From the NCBI GenBank assembly GCA_964630665.1, contig CAZVVN010000007.1, positions 1-64,000 on the forward strand: a stretch of DNA of 64,000 nucleotides, read 5' to 3'. This DNA is from UBA9619 sp964630665 (GTDB taxonomy: Bacteria; Pseudomonadota; Gammaproteobacteria; Arenicellales; UBA868). The first letter of the stretch is position 1. Each line of letters opens with the position of its first letter. Below, piece by piece: positions 24,740 through 34,297 of the stretch. The position numbers and the translations under genes are program-made. The notes beneath the pieces were generated by a model. That model saw nothing but the letters and a program-made list of their open reading frames with translations. It was not told the DNA's origin and ran no database searches.

Positions 24740-26784
24740 CCGACCAGACCCTGGTGCCGTAGAAACGATTCAATACCCGGACGACGTCCGCGAAACGCGA
24801 CAAACAGTTCCAGCGGATCTTCCACACCACCCTTCTCGAGCACCTCCTGCAGGAACGCCTTGCCGGCGGGCGGGTCAAAGATGCCTTCCTCCTCAAAACG
24901 GCTATAGGCGTCAGCCGACAACACCTCGGCCCACAAGTAACTGTAATACCCGGCTGCGTAGCCACCGGCAAAAATGTGCGAAAACGAGTTCTGGAATCGG
25001 TCGTAGGGCGGTGCAACGACCACCGCAACTTCTCGGCGGACCTGGTCCAGCAGGTTCTGTACGGCGACCTCCCCAGTCAATGCCGGGGTTGCATGCAACC
25101 GGAGATCAAACAGCGCAAATTCCAGCTGCCGAACCATCCGCAGGCCGGATTGAAAGTTGCGGGCGCCGAGCAGCCGGCTCACCAGGTCACTGGGAAGTTG
25201 CTCACCGGTGTCGACGTGCCTGGCCACCATAGCCAGCACCTCGGGCTCCCAGCACCAGTTCTCCAGCAGCTGGCTTGGCAGTTCGACAGCATCCCAGGGC
25301 ACACCACAGATGCCGGCCACCGCACTTTCTTCCACTTTGGTCAGCAGGTGGTGCAAACCGTGCCCGAACTCGTGAAACAAGGTAAGCACCTCCTCATGGG
25401 TCAACAATGACGGCCTGTCGCCAACCGGCGGTGTGAAGTTACAGGTCAGAAAAGCCACCGGCGTCTGTATTGCACCATCGGCGATGCGGCGCCTGCCCAC
25501 GCAGTCCGCCATCCATGCGCCGCCACGCTTGTGTTTCCGTGCATAAGGGTCGAGGAAAAACTTTCCGCGCGGTTCTCCAGACTCATCCAGGATCTCGTAC
25601 AGCGTCACGTCGTCATGCCAAAGATCGAGGCTCGTAGCTTGGCTCACCGTAATGCCGAACAGTCGTTTTACTACTTCGAACAGGCCTTCCAGTACGCGTG
25701 GTAGCGGAAAGAATGGACGGACTGCTTCCGGGTCGAAACCGCAGGTCGCTGTGCGGAGTTTCTCGGAATAGTAGGGCAGATCCCACGGTGCCAGTTGACC
25801 GGCTCCGAACTCGCTCTCGGCAAATTGCTCAAGCTGGCCAAGTTCCTGCTCGGCAAACGGTCGGGCCCGCTCCGATAGATCTGTTAGAAACGACTCTACT
25901 TCGGCAACACTGACAGCCATCCGGTCGACCAGAGCATAGCCGGCGTAATCAGCATAACCCAGCAGTGCAGCCGACTCCTGCCGCAAAGACACCACCTGCT
26001 TGATGAGGTCGGTGTTGTCCCAGTGTCCGGCGTCCGGGCCGCAATCACTCGCCCGGCAAACATAGGCCCGGTACATCTGTGCGCGAAGCTCCCGGCAATC
26101 GGAATATTTCATAAAGGGGAGATAGGACGGTGCGTGAAGCGTAAAGCGCCAGCCCGGTGTACCCGCCGAGTCTGCGGTCTGCTTCGCGAGTTCGATGACA
26201 GTCGGCGGAAGCCCGCTCAGATCTTTCTCATCGACAAGATCCAGGGCCCAGCCGTCGGTCGCATCCAGCACGTTCTGCTCGAACGTATTCGACAATGCCG
26301 CGAGTTCGGTCGTGATTGCCCGGAATCTATCCCGGGCGGGACCTTCCAGCGCAACGCCAGAAAGTCGGAAGTCGCGCAGTGCGTTACTGATCACTCGCTG
26401 TTTCGCGGCGTCCAGTGACGCGAAAGCTTCGCTCTGCCCGATTCGCTGATAGCCTTCGTAGAGCGCCCGGTTCTGACCGAGCGATGCGTGATATGCCGTG
26501 AGCTTCTCAAGACCGTCCTGATAGACCCGGCGCAGGTCCGGAGCATCCCGAACCGCGTTCAGATGTGAAACCGGCGACCACAATCGTTGAAGCCGTTCAT
26601 CGACCTCCTGAAGTGGCGCAGCAAACCCCGCCCAGTCCGCAACATCGGCCCTTTTTTCCAGGCAGTCGATTTCGTCCTGGCTGGAGGCCAGAACCTCGTC
26701 CAGCGCGGGTTCCACGTGGTGCGCACAGATCTCCCTGAAACGAGGCAGACCTTTTTGTTGGAGCAAAGGATTTCTTGCGCTCAT
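24736..26784 (-). CDS. prlC: Oligopeptidase A (M3 family zinc metallopeptidase)
   Basis: PrlC degrades short peptides, including cleaved signal peptides, in the cytoplasm. The 682-residue length is typical. The zinc site HEFGH is at about residue 470 in TLFHEFGHGLHHLLTKVEES, with downstream Glu-rich IxGVPWDAVELPSQ. The start MSARNPLLQQKGLPRFREI matches the OpdA N-terminus. It is divergent from gorA and followed directly by the DUF255 gene. Confidence 0.95.
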   Translation of the reverse strand: MSARNPLLQQKGLPRFREICAHHVEPALDEVLASSQDEIDCLEKRADVADWAGFAAPLQEVDERLQRLWSPVSHLNAVRDAPDLRRVYQDGLEKLTAYHASLGQNRALYEGYQRIGQSEAFASLDAAKQRVISNALRDFRLSGVALEGPARDRFRAITTELAALSNTFEQNVLDATDGWALDLVDEKDLSGLPPTVIELAKQTADSAGTPGWRFTLHAPSYLPFMKYSDCRELRAQMYRAYVCRASDCGPDAGHWDNTDLIKQVVSLRQESAALLGYADYAGYALVDRMAVSVAEVESFLTDLSERARPFAEQELGQLEQFAESEFGAGQLAPWDLPYYSEKLRTATCGFDPEAVRPFFPLPRVLEGLFEVVKRLFGITVSQATSLDLWHDDVTLYEILDESGEPRGKFFLDPYARKHKRGGAWMADCVGRRRIADGAIQTPVAFLTCNFTPPVGDRPSLLTHEEVLTLFHEFGHGLHHLLTKVEESAVAGICGVPWDAVELPSQLLENWCWEPEVLAMVARHVDTGEQLPSDLVSRLLGARNFQSGLRMVRQLEFALFDLRLHATPALTGEVAVQNLLDQVRREVAVVVAPPYDRFQNSFSHIFAGGYAAGYYSYLWAEVLSADAYSRFEEEGIFDPPAGKAFLQEVLEKGGVEDPLELFVAFRGRRPGIESFLRHQGLVG

Positions 26785-26941
26785 GGTGATCTTTATGGGT
26801 AACTTGGATATCGACTGCCGGCCGGGGTAATTCGCCAGAGCGGAGTCCCCCCTTTACTGTTCGAGTGGACTTTACTCTATTATTCGCCACCCACAGTTAC
26901 TCACTCCCGAACCGGCTGCAACCACCGCCAAGGAGATAACA

Positions 26942-28294
26942 ATGACCGAGCGTTACGATTTTCTCGTCATCGGCGGCGGCAGCGGCGGGATTGCAGCTGC
27001 ACGGCGGGCGGCCGAATACGGCGCCCGTACAGCAATCATCGAAGGCGGACGACTCGGCGGTACTTGTGTCAACGTGGGCTGTGTGCCCAAGAAAATCATG
27101 TGGAACACCGCCCACGTGGCCGAGGTGCTCAAACATGCAGGCGATTATGGGTTCAGTGTAGAGCGTAGCAGTTTTGACTGGCCGGCTCTCAAGAGTGCTC
27201 GGGATACCTATGTACAGCGGCTCAACGACATATATCGCCGTAACCTGGACCACTCCGGCGTCACGCTGTTTCAAGGCTGGGCGATTCTGGACAAGGCACG
27301 AACGGTCACGGTGGGTGACCAGCAGCTTCAAGCCGATCAGGTACTCATCGCCACCGGCGGCCGGCCCAGCGTGCCTGAGATTCCCGGTGCCGACCTGGGG
27401 ATCACCAGCGATGGTTTCTTCGAGCTTGAACGGCAGCCCGAATCCGCGCTTGTCATCGGCGCGGGCTACATCGCGACCGAAATCGCAGGGGTCCTTCACA
27501 GCCTCGGTACCCGGGTCACGATGCTGCTGCGCAAAGATCGGCTGCTGCGGGAGTTCGATGCCACCCTGGGTGAGACACTGATCGACCGGATGCGCGAATC
27601 CGGTATCCGGATTTTGACCTGTGCCCGACTGCAACGGGTCTGGCGAAAGGATAACGGCCAGCTTGCAGTTGACTACGACACGAAGAAAACGCTCGGTGAT
27701 CTTGATTCAATCCTCTGGGCGATTGGCCGTGAGCCGGAAACCGCGAGCCTAGGAGTCGAAACGTGGGGTGTTAAGGTCGATACGTCTGGATTTATTCCCA
27801 CCGATCACCTCCAGTGCACCAACCTCAAGGGGGTCTATGCGGTCGGCGACGTTACCGGCAGACAGGCGCTGACGCCGGTCGCAATAGCAGCGGGGCGCCG
27901 TCTTGCCGATCGCCTGTTCGGTGGACAGCCTGGTGCCTGCCTGGACTACACGGATGTTCCCAGCGTCATTTTCTCTCACCCACCGATTGGCACCGTCGGT
28001 CTTTCTGAGCAACAGGCCATCGAACTGTACGGCGAGGACAACATCAAGGTGTACCAGAGTCGATTTACCAACATGTATTACGCCGTTACCCGGGAGAAAT
28101 CACCTACAGTCGTGAAGCTGATTGTCACCGGTAATGAAGAAAAAATCGTCGGTTGCCACATGATCGGTGATGCCGCAGACGAGATTATCCAGGGCTTCGC
28201 CGTCGCGCTCAAGATGGGTGCCACCAAGGCCGACTTCGACAACACCGTCGCTATACATCCAACGGCTGCCGAAGAACTGGTGACGCTCAGGTGA
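26942..28294 (+). CDS. gorA: Glutathione-disulfide reductase
   Basis: The enzyme reduces GSSG with NADPH. The 450-residue flavoprotein has an FAD-binding GGGSGGIAAARRAAEYGA, the redox-active disulfide GGTCVNVGCVPKK (Cys near residues 42 and 47), the NAD(P)-binding ALVIGAGYIATEIAG, the second FAD motif YAVGDVTG and the C-terminal catalytic HPTAAEELVTLR. AAGGAG lies just upstream of the ATG. A TATTAT box at 26878-26883 may be its -10 element. Confidence 0.94.
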   Translation: MTERYDFLVIGGGSGGIAAARRAAEYGARTAIIEGGRLGGTCVNVGCVPKKIMWNTAHVAEVLKHAGDYGFSVERSSFDWPALKSARDTYVQRLNDIYRRNLDHSGVTLFQGWAILDKARTVTVGDQQLQADQVLIATGGRPSVPEIPGADLGITSDGFFELERQPESALVIGAGYIATEIAGVLHSLGTRVTMLLRKDRLLREFDATLGETLIDRMRESGIRILTCARLQRVWRKDNGQLAVDYDTKKTLGDLDSILWAIGREPETASLGVETWGVKVDTSGFIPTDHLQCTNLKGVYAVGDVTGRQALTPVAIAAGRRLADRLFGGQPGACLDYTDVPSVIFSHPPIGTVGLSEQQAIELYGEDNIKVYQSRFTNMYYAVTREKSPTVVKLIVTGNEEKIVGCHMIGDAADEIIQGFAVALKMGATKADFDNTVAIHPTAAEELVTLR

Positions 28295-28437
28295 TCTGTT
28301 CCATACTTGCCCGACCAGGGCTGCACAACCCCTCTCGGTATGCTGTCGCTTTTCTGCGGACTTTAACCGGCCGCACCGTTGACGGGGCAGGATGTTTTCA
28401 AGCCGTGCCTGCTGTCACACGAGCTTCCATAGGAGAA

Positions 28438-28466
28438 TTGACGCTGCCCGGCCTGGTTTCTTTAAA
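28438..28466 (+). promoter_or_regulatory. Probable djlA promoter
   Basis: TTGACG (28438-28443) and TTTAAA (28461-28466) are separated by exactly 17 bases, matching five and four positions of the sigma-70 consensus. The pair lies 38 bases before the djlA ATG, inside the 210-bp gap after gorA. No other clear signal was seen in that gap. Confidence 0.5.
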
Positions 28467-28504
28467 CTCGACCGTGAACTGAACGAATCCGAGGGTAATC
28501 ACAG

Positions 28505-29290
28505 ATGGCTTGGTGGGGAAAACTGATCGGCGGGACACTGGGCTTCATGCTGGGCGGCCCGCTGGGCGCACTTCTGGGTGCTTCATTTGGCCATCAGTTC
28601 GATGCCGGTCTGCGGGGCTCGGGCGGCATGCGCGCGCTACCGGGGGGCCAGGAACGCGTTCAACTCGCCTTCTTTACCGCCACCTTTTCCGTGATGGGCC
28701 ATATCGCCAAGGCCGACGGCCGGGTTTCGCAGCATGAGATTCAGATGGCGAAGAACCTCATGAGCCAGATGCGTCTCAACACGCAGCAACGCGAAGCGGC
28801 CATTGATCTGTTCGAACAGGGCAAAGAAGCGGACTTTCCGCTCGATGATGTGCTCCATCAGTTTCGCAGCGAGTGCCAGCGGCGCACCACTTTGCTGCGG
28901 ATGTTCCTTGAAATCCAGATCCAGGGCGCGATGGCCGATGGACGGCTCGATGCAGCCGAGAACAGAATTCTCCTGCACAGTGCCGAGGTGCTGGGTTTCA
29001 GCTCGCATGAAGTCGAGCACCTGATCGGCCTGATATCCGGCACTGCGAGCGGCCCGGGGCAGCGGCCGGGGCGGACCATCGAACAGTCTTATGCGATTTT
29101 AGGTGTGTCTGAGGAGACACCCGACAGCGAGATCAAGAAATCATACCGGCGCCTGATGAACCAACATCACCCTGACAAGCTGGTTGCCAAGGGTATGCCC
29201 GAGGAAATGATCAAGCTGGCAACCGAAAAGACCCAGGAAATTCGCGCCGCCTGGGAACACGTACGTGACCATCGGGCTGCTGGGGCCTGA
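28505..29290 (+). CDS. djlA: Membrane-anchored co-chaperone DjlA
   Basis: DjlA is a type III J-domain protein that stimulates DnaK at the inner membrane. The 261-residue sequence has an N-terminal glycine-zipper-like membrane segment (LIGGTLGFMLGGPLGALLG). A TerB-like helical domain follows (about residues 55-180, with MGHIAKADGRVSQHEI and QGAMADGRLDAAE). The C-terminal J domain contains the HPD triad in MNQHHPDKL (about residue 221). Length and domain order match the family. Confidence 0.93.
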   Translation: MAWWGKLIGGTLGFMLGGPLGALLGASFGHQFDAGLRGSGGMRALPGGQERVQLAFFTATFSVMGHIAKADGRVSQHEIQMAKNLMSQMRLNTQQREAAIDLFEQGKEADFPLDDVLHQFRSECQRRTTLLRMFLEIQIQGAMADGRLDAAENRILLHSAEVLGFSSHEVEHLIGLISGTASGPGQRPGRTIEQSYAILGVSEETPDSEIKKSYRRLMNQHHPDKLVAKGMPEEMIKLATEKTQEIRAAWEHVRDHRAAGA

Positions 29291-29340
29291 ACCCCACCTG
29301 CTCAACTGAATGATTCACCCAAGCGACTGAAGGAGGCCCG

Positions 29341-30693
29341 ATGAACCTGTCAGCTATGCTACATGAACGGGCGGAGCGTGGTCATCCGGTCCGCATCGCG
29401 CTGATCGGCTGTGGCAAGTTCGCTACTATGTACCTGACACAAGCGCTGAATACCCGCGGTATACAGATCGTCGGGATAGCTGATCTTGATCCAGGGCGTG
29501 CCATGCGGCAACTCGCCACCGCTGGCTGGGAAGCTGAACGATACCAGGCTCGCGATGCCGCCGAGGCCCTGGTGAACGGCACCACCTGGCTGACCGATGA
29601 TGCTGCCGGCCTGATCGCTATTGACGAACTGGACGTGGTGGTCGAAGCGACCGGCATCCCGGCTGCTGGTATCAGCCACTGCCGGTGGGCGATCGCCGCC
29701 GGTCACCATGTCGTGATGGTCAGCGTCGAGGCCGATGTGGTCGCCGGCCCACTGCTTGCGACAGAGGCCCGGGCCGCCGGTGTGGTCTACAGCCTCGCCT
29801 GGGGAGACCAACCGGCCTTGATCTGCGAACATGTGGACTGGGCCCGGACCTGTGGTTTTAACGTGGTCTGTGCCGGCAAGGGCACCCGCTATCATCCCGA
29901 CTATCACGCACTCACGCCTGACAATGTCTGGGACGTCCTGCGCGAGTACCTCGAGATCGATGACCCGGGCAGCATAAACCTGAAGATGTTCAATTCCTTC
30001 CTCGATGGCAGCAAGTCCGGCATCGAAATGAGCGCCGTCTGTAACGCTACCGGGCTGGCTCCTCAGTCCGACGGGCTGAACTTTCCCCCGTGCTCGCGCT
30101 TTGAGCTCGCCGATGTGTGCAAGCCGGCCGAGGACGGTGGCTGCCTGACTGCCCGCGGCACCACGGAGGTCGTGTCTTCTCTTACCCGGGACGCTACCTC
30201 GGTGCCCCATCATCTGGCCATGGGTACCTACGTAGTCATCGAGGCTGCCGGAGACTACGCCAGGCAGTGTTTCCGCGAGTACCACATGTTGCAGGATCGT
30301 TCTGGATGCTACGCGGCTCTTTACAGACCGACACATATGATCGGCATGGAACTCGGCGTTTCGATCGCCTCGGCGGCGATTCGCGGCGAACCCACCGGCT
30401 GCCCCACGGGATTCCATGCTGATGTGGCCGCAACAGCCAAGCGTCAGCTGAAGACCGGCGAGACACTCGATGGTGAAGGCGGTCACTGCGTGTGGGGTCG
30501 ACAGATGCCGGCAGCCGATTCCGTGGCTCTGGGCGCCCTGCCGCTGGGTCTGGCAGCAGACGTGACCATGCGGCATGATGTCGATGCCGGCGCTATCCTG
30601 ACCTATGATGATGTCGTAATTGACGCTTCGGACAGTGCAGTCACGGCCCGCAGGCAGATGGAATCAGCCTTCAACCCCAGCCATAGAACCTGA
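29341..30693 (+). CDS. NAD(P)-dependent oxidoreductase with C-terminal SAF domain, substrate unknown
   Basis: The 450-residue protein starts with a Rossmann fold, IALIGCGKFATMYLTQAL (about residues 19-36), resembling homoserine-dehydrogenase and Gfo/Idh-type enzymes. It continues VVVEATGIPAAGISHCRWAI and VMVSVEADVVAGP. The C-terminal part (PLGLAADVTMRHDVDAGAILTYDDV) looks like an SAF domain. Members of this family occur in sugar-acid and sugar-alcohol catabolic loci, but no partner kinase or isomerase is next to it here, so I assign no substrate. A good AAGGAGG precedes the ATG. The leuB-like gene follows after 127 bp. Confidence 0.7.
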   Translation: MNLSAMLHERAERGHPVRIALIGCGKFATMYLTQALNTRGIQIVGIADLDPGRAMRQLATAGWEAERYQARDAAEALVNGTTWLTDDAAGLIAIDELDVVVEATGIPAAGISHCRWAIAAGHHVVMVSVEADVVAGPLLATEARAAGVVYSLAWGDQPALICEHVDWARTCGFNVVCAGKGTRYHPDYHALTPDNVWDVLREYLEIDDPGSINLKMFNSFLDGSKSGIEMSAVCNATGLAPQSDGLNFPPCSRFELADVCKPAEDGGCLTARGTTEVVSSLTRDATSVPHHLAMGTYVVIEAAGDYARQCFREYHMLQDRSGCYAALYRPTHMIGMELGVSIASAAIRGEPTGCPTGFHADVAATAKRQLKTGETLDGEGGHCVWGRQMPAADSVALGALPLGLAADVTMRHDVDAGAILTYDDVVIDASDSAVTARRQMESAFNPSHRT

Positions 30694-30820
30694 TCCCGCC
30701 CACAGATGCCAGGTGACGGACCGGAAACCAGACATGACCCTCTTCTGGCGGCGACGTTACAATCGCCGGCCGGGCGCTGATCCTGGCCCTGTATTGAACT
30801 CGAGCCGCATGAGGTAGGAC

Positions 30821-31927
30821 ATGTCGACACACAGCATTGCAATTCTGGCCGGAGATGGTATCGGACCGGAGATCATGGACCAGGCGATCAAGATCCTGCG
30901 CTTGGTCGAAAGCCGCAACAACGTGGCATTTGATTTGAAACCCGCGCCCTTTGGTGCATCTGCATACTTTGAGACCGGAAAATCCTTTCCCGATGAAACG
31001 ATGGCGATCTGCGACCAAGCCGACGCCATACTGAAGGGCACCATTGGCCTCAACCATGAAGAGTCGAAGAAGATTCCGGTGGATGAGCAGCCTGAACGTG
31101 GCGCATTACTTCCCATGCGCAGGCGTTACGACACTTATGCCAACTTTCGCCCGGTGTACCTACCTCGCAGCCTGGCCCATTTCTCCCCACTCAAGCCCGA
31201 AGTCATCGGCGAGGGAATAGATCTCGTCATCATTCGTGAACTCGTTGGCGGCCTTTACTTCGGCAAAAAGGAAAGCGGTATCAATGAAGCCGGTCGCCGC
31301 TATGTCCACGAAATGCTCGAATACGATGAAGATCAGATTCGACGGGTGCTGGAAGTGGCATTCGAGCTGGCGAGCAAACGCAAGAAAGTCCTGCACAACG
31401 TGCACAAGAGCAACGTATTGAAATCAAGTGTCTTGTGGAACGACGTGGTCGAGGAAGTACGGCAGGATCACCCCGATATCGAGGTCAAGCATGTCCTGGT
31501 CGATGCCGCTGCAACTTATCTGTGCCTGGATCCTGGGAGCTTCGACGTCATGGTGATGGAGAACATGTTTGGAGACATCCTCAGCGACCAGGGTGGGGGC
31601 ATTCTGGGTTCTCTGGGATTGATGCCTTCAGCTTGTGTGGGCCCGGAGAAGTCCTACTATGAACCCTCGCACGGCTCAGCGCCTGATATCGCCGGTCAGG
31701 GTATCGCCAACCCCTACTCGATGATCGGTTCCGTGGCGATGATGCTGGAGATGAGTTTCGGTATGGATCAGGAAGCGCGCAATCTGTGGCAGGCGATGCA
31801 AAGTGTCTTTGCAGCAGGCTTCACCACACCAGACCTCGCCCGGCGTGGCGAGTCTGAGAAAAAGATCAGCACCGCCGAGTTCGGTGACCGAGTGGTAACC
31901 GAACTGGAAAAAATACCCGCCGACTGA
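30821..31927 (+). CDS. leuB: 3-isopropylmalate dehydrogenase-like beta-decarboxylating dehydrogenase
   Basis: The 368-residue protein is a member of the isocitrate/isopropylmalate dehydrogenase family. It opens SIAILAGDGIGPEIMDQA. The substrate-recognition Arg residues are present in PMRRRYDTYANFRPV, and IIRELVGGLYFG corresponds to the LeuB RELTGGIYFG signature. The Asp-rich metal site VMVMENMFGDILSDQGG and the NAD-binding EPSHGSAPDIAGQGIANP also fit. The usual GGxKWD near residue 75 is replaced by GTIGLNHEESKKIP, so it is a divergent subtype. It may act on 3-isopropylmalate or, with the facing synthase, on beta-methylmalate for isoleucine synthesis. Confidence 0.8.
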   Translation: MSTHSIAILAGDGIGPEIMDQAIKILRLVESRNNVAFDLKPAPFGASAYFETGKSFPDETMAICDQADAILKGTIGLNHEESKKIPVDEQPERGALLPMRRRYDTYANFRPVYLPRSLAHFSPLKPEVIGEGIDLVIIRELVGGLYFGKKESGINEAGRRYVHEMLEYDEDQIRRVLEVAFELASKRKKVLHNVHKSNVLKSSVLWNDVVEEVRQDHPDIEVKHVLVDAAATYLCLDPGSFDVMVMENMFGDILSDQGGGILGSLGLMPSACVGPEKSYYEPSHGSAPDIAGQGIANPYSMIGSVAMMLEMSFGMDQEARNLWQAMQSVFAAGFTTPDLARRGESEKKISTAEFGDRVVTELEKIPAD

Positions 31928-31944
31928 TCTTTGTCAGACTGGCC

Positions 31945-33513
31945 CTATTCGGGTTGTGCCAGTGGTTTTGATTCCACAGCCCCCTCGGCCTGCTGCTGCA
32001 TGATCATGTTCAGCATTCGCAGGCTGGCGTTGATCCCGGCAAAGACCTGGTTGGCATGTACGCCGCGGGTCTTGAGCTGTCCCTGACCAACCTGCCAGGT
32101 AATAAAACATTCCGTCAAAGCGTTGGAACTGCCACCCTTTGGAATATGTACTTCGAAATCCGTCAGTTCAGGATAATGGAAGTCGCCGGGCTCGAGCACC
32201 GATCGCATGGCAGTCGTAAACGCGTCAAACCCACCGTTGCCTGAGCCGGTGGCCTTGTGAATTTCACTTCCGACCCGGACTCGAATGCTAGCCGTCGATT
32301 CGATTTCCAGGCCACTGGTAATGGAACAGTTCAGAAGTTCAACCTGCTGGAATTCTCTGCTTTCAAGAATATCCGCGATGATAAAAGGCAAATCCTCCGG
32401 CGTGATGGTGGCCTTGGTATCAGCGATCTCCACGATGCGATCCAGGACCTTTTGCTGGTTCTCCTCGGACAGTTCCAACCCGAGCGTCTCGAGATTGTTG
32501 ACCAGCGAGGCGCGGCCGCTCATCTTACCAAGTGCATAACTGTGCCTGCGGCCGAACCGGCTGGGGCTGAGCTCAGTCTGGTATAAACCACCTTTCTTAT
32601 CCCCGTCCGCGTGTATGCCACTGGTCTGGGTAAAGACGTCCGTCCCGATGACCGGAGAATTTGCCGCTACCCGCTTACCTGAGAAACTCTCGACCATCTG
32701 GCTCAGACCATGAATCTTGGATTCATCCAGCCTCAAACGCACCCCGAGCTTGTCCCGTAAAACGACTGCAACCTCGGCGAGTGAAACGTTACCGGCCCGC
32801 TCGCCCAGGCAGTTGACCGTGGCATGTATGCCCGACGCGCCCGCCAGGACTGCCATCATTGCGTTAGCCGTCGCCAACCCGTAGTCATTGTGCGGGTGAA
32901 AATCAAATGCCACGCCAGGAAACCGTCCACACATGTCACTCACACTGTCGAAGACCTCCTGGGGGCTCATCACACCCAGCGTGTCCGGCAGCATCACACG
33001 TGCCACGCTCAGTTCAGCAAGGGCCTCTGAAATGCCATAGACATAATCACGGCTGTCAAGATAACCGTTGGACCAGTCTTCCAGGTAAACGTTGATCAAC
33101 AGATCATTCTCCTGCGCATAGCCAATGGTCTGTTCAATGTCTGTCAGGTGCTGAGATAGAGATTTTCTCAACTGCTCACGGCAATGCTTCTCGCTCCCTT
33201 TGGTCAACAGGTTCATTACCCGGCCGCCGGCCCCAACTACCCAGTCCACACTGCGATGGTGATCAGTGAAACCGAGCACTTCCACCCGATCAAGAAAACC
33301 GTGATCCTTTGCCCAGTTGTGGATCCGGGTGACGGCTTCTTTCTCGCCATGCGACACTCCGGCGGATGCGACCTCAATCCTGTCTACTTTCAGGGTGTGC
33401 AGAAGGGCCCTGGCAATACCGACTTTCTCTTCAGGTGAAAATGACACACCCTGGGTCTGCTCCCCGTCCCGGAGGGTTGTGTCCATCAAGACTATGTGGC
33501 GCGGTTCAGCCAT
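31945..33513 (-). CDS. 2-isopropylmalate/citramalate synthase-like protein
   Basis: The 522-residue protein has an N-terminal HMGL-type TIM barrel, with the catalytic TTLRDGEQTQGVSFSPEEK, the metal-binding HPHNDYGLATANAM and ETSGIHADG-like TQTSGIHADG. A linker and a C-terminal LeuA-type regulatory dimer domain (about residues 380-500) follow. It lacks the usual start of E. coli LeuA and resembles the variant synthases found beside leuB in Bacteroidetes (EDWSNGY, VMNLLTKGSEKH). Whether the acceptor is pyruvate or 2-oxoisovalerate cannot be decided from sequence by eye. It converges on leuB with a 17-base gap. Confidence 0.75.
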   Translation of the reverse strand: MAEPRHIVLMDTTLRDGEQTQGVSFSPEEKVGIARALLHTLKVDRIEVASAGVSHGEKEAVTRIHNWAKDHGFLDRVEVLGFTDHHRSVDWVVGAGGRVMNLLTKGSEKHCREQLRKSLSQHLTDIEQTIGYAQENDLLINVYLEDWSNGYLDSRDYVYGISEALAELSVARVMLPDTLGVMSPQEVFDSVSDMCGRFPGVAFDFHPHNDYGLATANAMMAVLAGASGIHATVNCLGERAGNVSLAEVAVVLRDKLGVRLRLDESKIHGLSQMVESFSGKRVAANSPVIGTDVFTQTSGIHADGDKKGGLYQTELSPSRFGRRHSYALGKMSGRASLVNNLETLGLELSEENQQKVLDRIVEIADTKATITPEDLPFIIADILESREFQQVELLNCSITSGLEIESTASIRVRVGSEIHKATGSGNGGFDAFTTAMRSVLEPGDFHYPELTDFEVHIPKGGSSNALTECFITWQVGQGQLKTRGVHANQVFAGINASLRMLNMIMQQQAEGAVESKPLAQPE

Positions 33514-33628
33514 GGGTTTGACCTTTGGCCAGGCGAAAGGGTGCGTATTCTAAAGCCAAATCTTGGCAATCATCGCAAATCATTTCTGACCAGTCCCGTG
33601 GCCTGGTCGGTCTGGAGTCCTCAGCCTG

Positions 33629-34294
33629 TTAGCCGGGAAGACCTTCGCATCCCCGGCCAATCATTGCGATCTTACCTTTCTGATCCAGCCGGTAGAAACG
33701 TCGCAGTTCCCGGGTCAGGCCAACGCCATCGTGGCTCCTGAAATAGCGGTGCTCCAGCTGCTGGCAGTAAACAGCAGCATAATAATTTGCTTTCCAGTAG
33801 CGGACCTGCTCACGGGGGCTGAGACCCGCCGCAAACCTGGCTCTGCTGAACAGCCAGTGGCGAACTTGCTCCACTGAATCCGCTCCCGAGTTGCTCATGC
33901 CTGGCAGCGAAAGCAGGCCGATAAACTTGTCGACCTCGGCCTGTAGCTCGAGTTCCATTTGGGTCAATGAGCGGTCATAGCCGGCCCGCCAGGCGACGTA
34001 GAGAAAATGACTGACGCCCTCGACAGCCAGGCAAAAAGCCGCACCGGATGCCCCCCAGATGGCCGCGGGCTCACCCGCCAGGTGTTCGACTACTTCCGGT
34101 GCAAGGTACAGCGACAGGTTCATCTGCCCCTGGTGTTCAAATAACAGAAGCTTCTCCGGCGCCACCCGCCGGCCTGTGCCACCCTCCAGGTTACTGGCGA
34201 TCTCGATGTCAGTGATCAGAAAATCGGCCACATCGTGGTCGACACGAATCTCGTAGATGTGCTCGAGTTGCTTCTGTAAATCGGTGAGATTCAA
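33629..34294 (-). CDS. Conserved protein of unknown function
   Basis: The 221-residue protein begins MNLTDLQKQLEHIYEI and has no signal peptide or membrane helix. It contains YLAPEVVEHLAGEPAAIWG and FCLAVEGVSHFLYVAWRAG in the middle, and a positively charged C-terminus (ELRRFYRLDQKGKIAMI). I cannot name the family. It starts three bases after the stop of the preceding unknown gene on the same strand, so the two are certainly one transcription unit and probably act together. Confidence 0.7.
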   Translation of the reverse strand: MNLTDLQKQLEHIYEIRVDHDVADFLITDIEIASNLEGGTGRRVAPEKLLLFEHQGQMNLSLYLAPEVVEHLAGEPAAIWGASGAAFCLAVEGVSHFLYVAWRAGYDRSLTQMELELQAEVDKFIGLLSLPGMSNSGADSVEQVRHWLFSRARFAAGLSPREQVRYWKANYYAAVYCQQLEHRYFRSHDGVGLTRELRRFYRLDQKGKIAMIGRGCEGLPG

Positions 34295-34297
34295 GGC

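Noticed and set aside
26897..27634. Open frame of 245 codons antisense to gorA
   Set aside because: Its residues are the reverse reading of the flavoprotein core, with no family features.
29359..30576. Long open frame of about 405 codons antisense to the SAF oxidoreductase gene
   Set aside because: It mirrors a well-supported gene in GC-rich sequence, has His/Gly-rich composition without domain features and lacks a ribosome site.
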